Origin: an uncultured Gemmiger sp.
Lineage (GTDB): Bacteria; Bacillota; Clostridia; Oscillospirales; Ruminococcaceae
Length of the DNA stretch: 63,083 nucleotides
Assembly (NCBI GenBank): GCA_944386495.1
Contig: CALXBE010000011.1
Location: 1-63,083, forward strand
Reading direction: 5' to 3'
Below, piece after piece: positions 60,963 to 63,083 of the stretch (position 1 is its first letter; each line of letters begins with the position of its first letter). Made by a program: the position numbers and the translations under genes. Under the pieces are notes generated by a model. The model saw nothing but the letters and a program-made list of their open reading frames with translations. It searched no databases and was not told where the DNA came from.

Positions 60963-63083
60963 ATGAAATCGAGAAAAGAAATCAAGCGCCAGGGAAAATC
61001 TTCCCTGAAAAAGCATTATCTTATCTTTGTGGCCGCCTGCGTCATAGCGGCCTTTTTGTCCTCCGAGTTTCACAGTTCCCTCAACTTTTCCTCTGCCCGG
61101 AACTATTCTTCCCAGGACAGTTCCCCCTCCGTCGGGGATGAATCCGACCTGAAAACCCACATTGCGGGTATCACCTGGGATGATATTCTCCTTGCCACTG
61201 CCCAGAACCATCTGCAGCCCGGCCAGGAGATTCTGACCAAGGCGGCCCCCTCCCTGGTCAGGAAGCCCTCGGAACTGTTTTTCTGGGCACAGCTCCAAAT
61301 CCCCTGGAAGGATATTCTTCCTCCCGCTTCCCTGAAATCCCTTTCTGCTGTGGAGCGGGTGCCCATCCCGTCCCTGGGGCTGAAAAGTCCCGAAACCATC
61401 TTCCGGGAACAGGTACAAGTTCCCTGGGAGGAGGTGCTGGACACCATCACCCAGCAGGACCTCCAGGCCGGGCAGACCAAGGCCCAGGAAAACCGGCGGC
61501 TGGCCATTGAGGAATCCCAGGAGGGGAATCCCATGTTCGGCCGGTCCCGGGGCGTGCTGTCCAACCTGGTAAACCAGGTCACCTCCGGCTCCATCCTGGT
61601 GACGGTGGTGGCCGCTGCCGCCGCCATGACCGGTTCGGAGAGCGGCGGGGTGGCTCTGCTGGTCCTGCTCTCCGCCCTGGGGCTGGGTCTGTTCTGGTTT
61701 TTGATCCAGAACACCTTCCCGGTGATCATCCGCCGGGTATTCCTGGAAGGGATGCTCTATGAGCGGGTAACGCTCCAGCGGTTTCTCTTCCTCATCCGGG
61801 TGGAAAAATGGGTCCGGGCTTCCTGGATCATGTTTGTAAAATACATCTACTACACCCTTTGGTGCCTTACCGGGGTGGGGATGGTGGTAAAGCGGTACTC
61901 CTACTATCTGGTCCCCTACATTGTGGCAGAGAATCCCTCCATGACCGCCCGGCAGGCCATTACCCTCTCCCGTCGGATGATGAAAGGGCACAAGTGGGAA
62001 TGTTTCCTCTTTGAGCTGTCCTTCCTGGGATGGGAGCTGCTGGGAGCTTTGACCCTGGGCCTGTTCAACATTTTCTACACCAACCCCTACAAGGTAGCCT
62101 CCTTCACCGCCTATTACGCCCAGCTCCGGGCCCAGGCCATTGAGAAAAAACTGCCCGGCTGGGAGCTGCTCAAGGATACCTACCTTTATGAAAAGGCTCC
62201 CGAAGCCCTGATCCGCAAGACCTACGGGGATGTGCTTCAGGTGGTGGAACACCCGGACCAGGAACCGGAAGGTCTGACCGGATGGCGGCGGGTGCTGGCA
62301 GACAACTTTGGGGTATTGCTTCTCCGCCGGCAGGCCGACCGGGCCTACGAGCAGTATCTGGCCGACTCGGTCCGGCTTCACTCCCTGATGGACGATGCCC
62401 TGGGGGAAGCCTACCCGGTGCGACTCTACCCCGCCCACGAGGGAGAGCGGCGGAAGCTGGTGGAATCCCTCAACTACATGCGCCATTACTCCCTCTGGTC
62501 CCTTATCTGCATCTTCTTCGGGATTTCCATTCTGGGCTGGCTTTGGGAGGGGGGCCTTCACCTGGTCAGCTACGGCGCCCTGGTCAACCGGGGTGTGCTC
62601 CACGGCCCCTGGCTTCCCATCTACGGCACCGGTTCGGTCCTGATGCTCACCGTCCTTTACCGGTTCCGGAAAAACCCCGCCCTGGAATTCGGGATGACCG
62701 TATTCCTCTGCGGATTCCTGGAATACATGACCTCCCTGATTCTGGAAGTGGCCACCGGCGGCACCAAGTGGTGGGACTACAGCGGTTACTTCCTCAACCT
62801 TCACGGGCGAATCTGTGCGGAAGGCCTGCTGCTGTTCGGAATCGGCGGCCTTGCCATTGTGTATGTGGTGGCCCCGGTGATGGATAACCTTCTCAGCCGG
62901 TTCCGGGAAAAGCGGGTGGCGGCCTTCTGTACCCTGCTCACCCTGGTATTTCTCCTGGATGCGGGATATTCCATGGTCCACCCCAATACCGGACGGGGAG
63001 TCACCGATATTGAACCCCCTGCCCAGGGCCAGGCTCTGCCCCGGGAATACCAAGCAAAGAAAGGCCCGAACTCTTGCCTCGTC
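60963..63083 (+). CDS. DUF975-CmpB membrane fusion protein (3' end outside window)
   Basis: An open frame of 707 codons that reaches the right edge without a stop. Residues 1-35 hold a membrane helix, and residues 60-180 an apparently extracytoplasmic region with three W-x-[DE]-[IV]-L motifs (W72, W115, W155). Residues 205-395 are helices ending in a DUF975-like block, ELSFLGWELLGALTLGLFN. Residues 510-640 match the CmpB family (PF06541-like; LGWLWEGGLHL, VLHGPWLPIYGTGS, LNLHGRICAEGL). No biochemical role is known for either domain. The start has only a distant ribosome site, so translation may depend on the preceding gene. Confidence 0.75.
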   Translation, partial: MKSRKEIKRQGKSSLKKHYLIFVAACVIAAFLSSEFHSSLNFSSARNYSSQDSSPSVGDESDLKTHIAGITWDDILLATAQNHLQPGQEILTKAAPSLVRKPSELFFWAQLQIPWKDILPPASLKSLSAVERVPIPSLGLKSPETIFREQVQVPWEEVLDTITQQDLQAGQTKAQENRRLAIEESQEGNPMFGRSRGVLSNLVNQVTSGSILVTVVAAAAAMTGSESGGVALLVLLSALGLGLFWFLIQNTFPVIIRRVFLEGMLYERVTLQRFLFLIRVEKWVRASWIMFVKYIYYTLWCLTGVGMVVKRYSYYLVPYIVAENPSMTARQAITLSRRMMKGHKWECFLFELSFLGWELLGALTLGLFNIFYTNPYKVASFTAYYAQLRAQAIEKKLPGWELLKDTYLYEKAPEALIRKTYGDVLQVVEHPDQEPEGLTGWRRVLADNFGVLLLRRQADRAYEQYLADSVRLHSLMDDALGEAYPVRLYPAHEGERRKLVESLNYMRHYSLWSLICIFFGISILGWLWEGGLHLVSYGALVNRGVLHGPWLPIYGTGSVLMLTVLYRFRKNPALEFGMTVFLCGFLEYMTSLILEVATGGTKWWDYSGYFLNLHGRICAEGLLLFGIGGLAIVYVVAPVMDNLLSRFREKRVAAFCTLLTLVFLLDAGYSMVHPNTGRGVTDIEPPAQGQALPREYQAKKGPNSCLV

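Noticed and set aside
1-63083. CRISPR arrays, tRNA genes, insertion sequences, prophage genes or attachment sites
   Set aside because: I found no regularly spaced repeats, no tRNA cloverleaf, no transposase, integrase or phage structural gene, and no flanking duplicated sites.

Overview
The window looks like a piece of chromosome from an anaerobic, sugar-fermenting gut Firmicute of the Clostridia, probably an Oscillospirales relative. Supporting features are the GC-rich coding with AT-rich promoters, strong AGGAGG ribosome sites, mannose-family PTS, pyruvate formate-lyase, YesM/YesN-type two-component proteins and Firmicute-type GalT. The genus cannot be fixed from the sequence alone. There is no phage, insertion sequence, CRISPR array or tRNA. 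The left edge is the promoter and leader of a ribosomal RNA operon that lies outside the window, and the right edge cuts through a large membrane-protein gene.

Layout. 1-374: tandem rRNA promoters reading leftward. 375-13824 (minus): a galactose locus with an ABC importer (mglBAC), a YesN/YesM regulator pair with two further sugar-binding proteins, and the Leloir genes galM-galK-galT. 14220-17933 (plus): a MATE exporter, a flavodoxin/ferredoxin protein, a ZIP metal transporter and a sugar O-acetyltransferase. 17980-22518: trehalose PTS and hydrolase with a divergent GntR repressor and clear operators. 22599-25075 (minus): feoA-feoB and a small Cys-rich Feo protein under a metal-type operator. 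25409-26098: an orphan GntR/FCD regulator. 26157-31838 (minus): a five-gene polyamine operon (speA-speE-speB plus carboxyspermidine dehydrogenase and decarboxylase) behind a long structured leader ending in a terminator. 32445-35448: pflB-pflA. 35626-38178: a surface-polymer O-acetylation pair. 38517-49638: an N-acetylgalactosamine/amino-sugar island (mannose-family PTS IIBCD and IIA, YajC-like protein, AraC regulator, oxidoreductase, KbaY, NagB, AgaS, NagA, KbaZ). 49796-54071: HAD phosphatase, PutP symporter, lipoprotein, PAP2 phosphatase and a DUF4830 protein. 54072-57400: an OmpR-type two-component pair and murQ. 57512-59757 (minus): a secreted FMN/FAD reductase with a NusG-domain-II protein. 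60166-63083: a Cys-rich membrane protein and a truncated DUF975-CmpB fusion.

Together the genes describe a scavenger of host and dietary glycans. Galactose, trehalose and amino sugars are imported by ABC or PTS systems and each locus has its own regulator. Pyruvate is then split by formate-lyase, and a secreted flavin reductase may dispose of electrons. The points most worth following up are the binding-protein/YesMN galactose sensor, the speA leader RNA, the shared metal operator, the secreted flavoprotein module and the unusual right-edge membrane fusion. All functional calls rest on motif recognition by eye.
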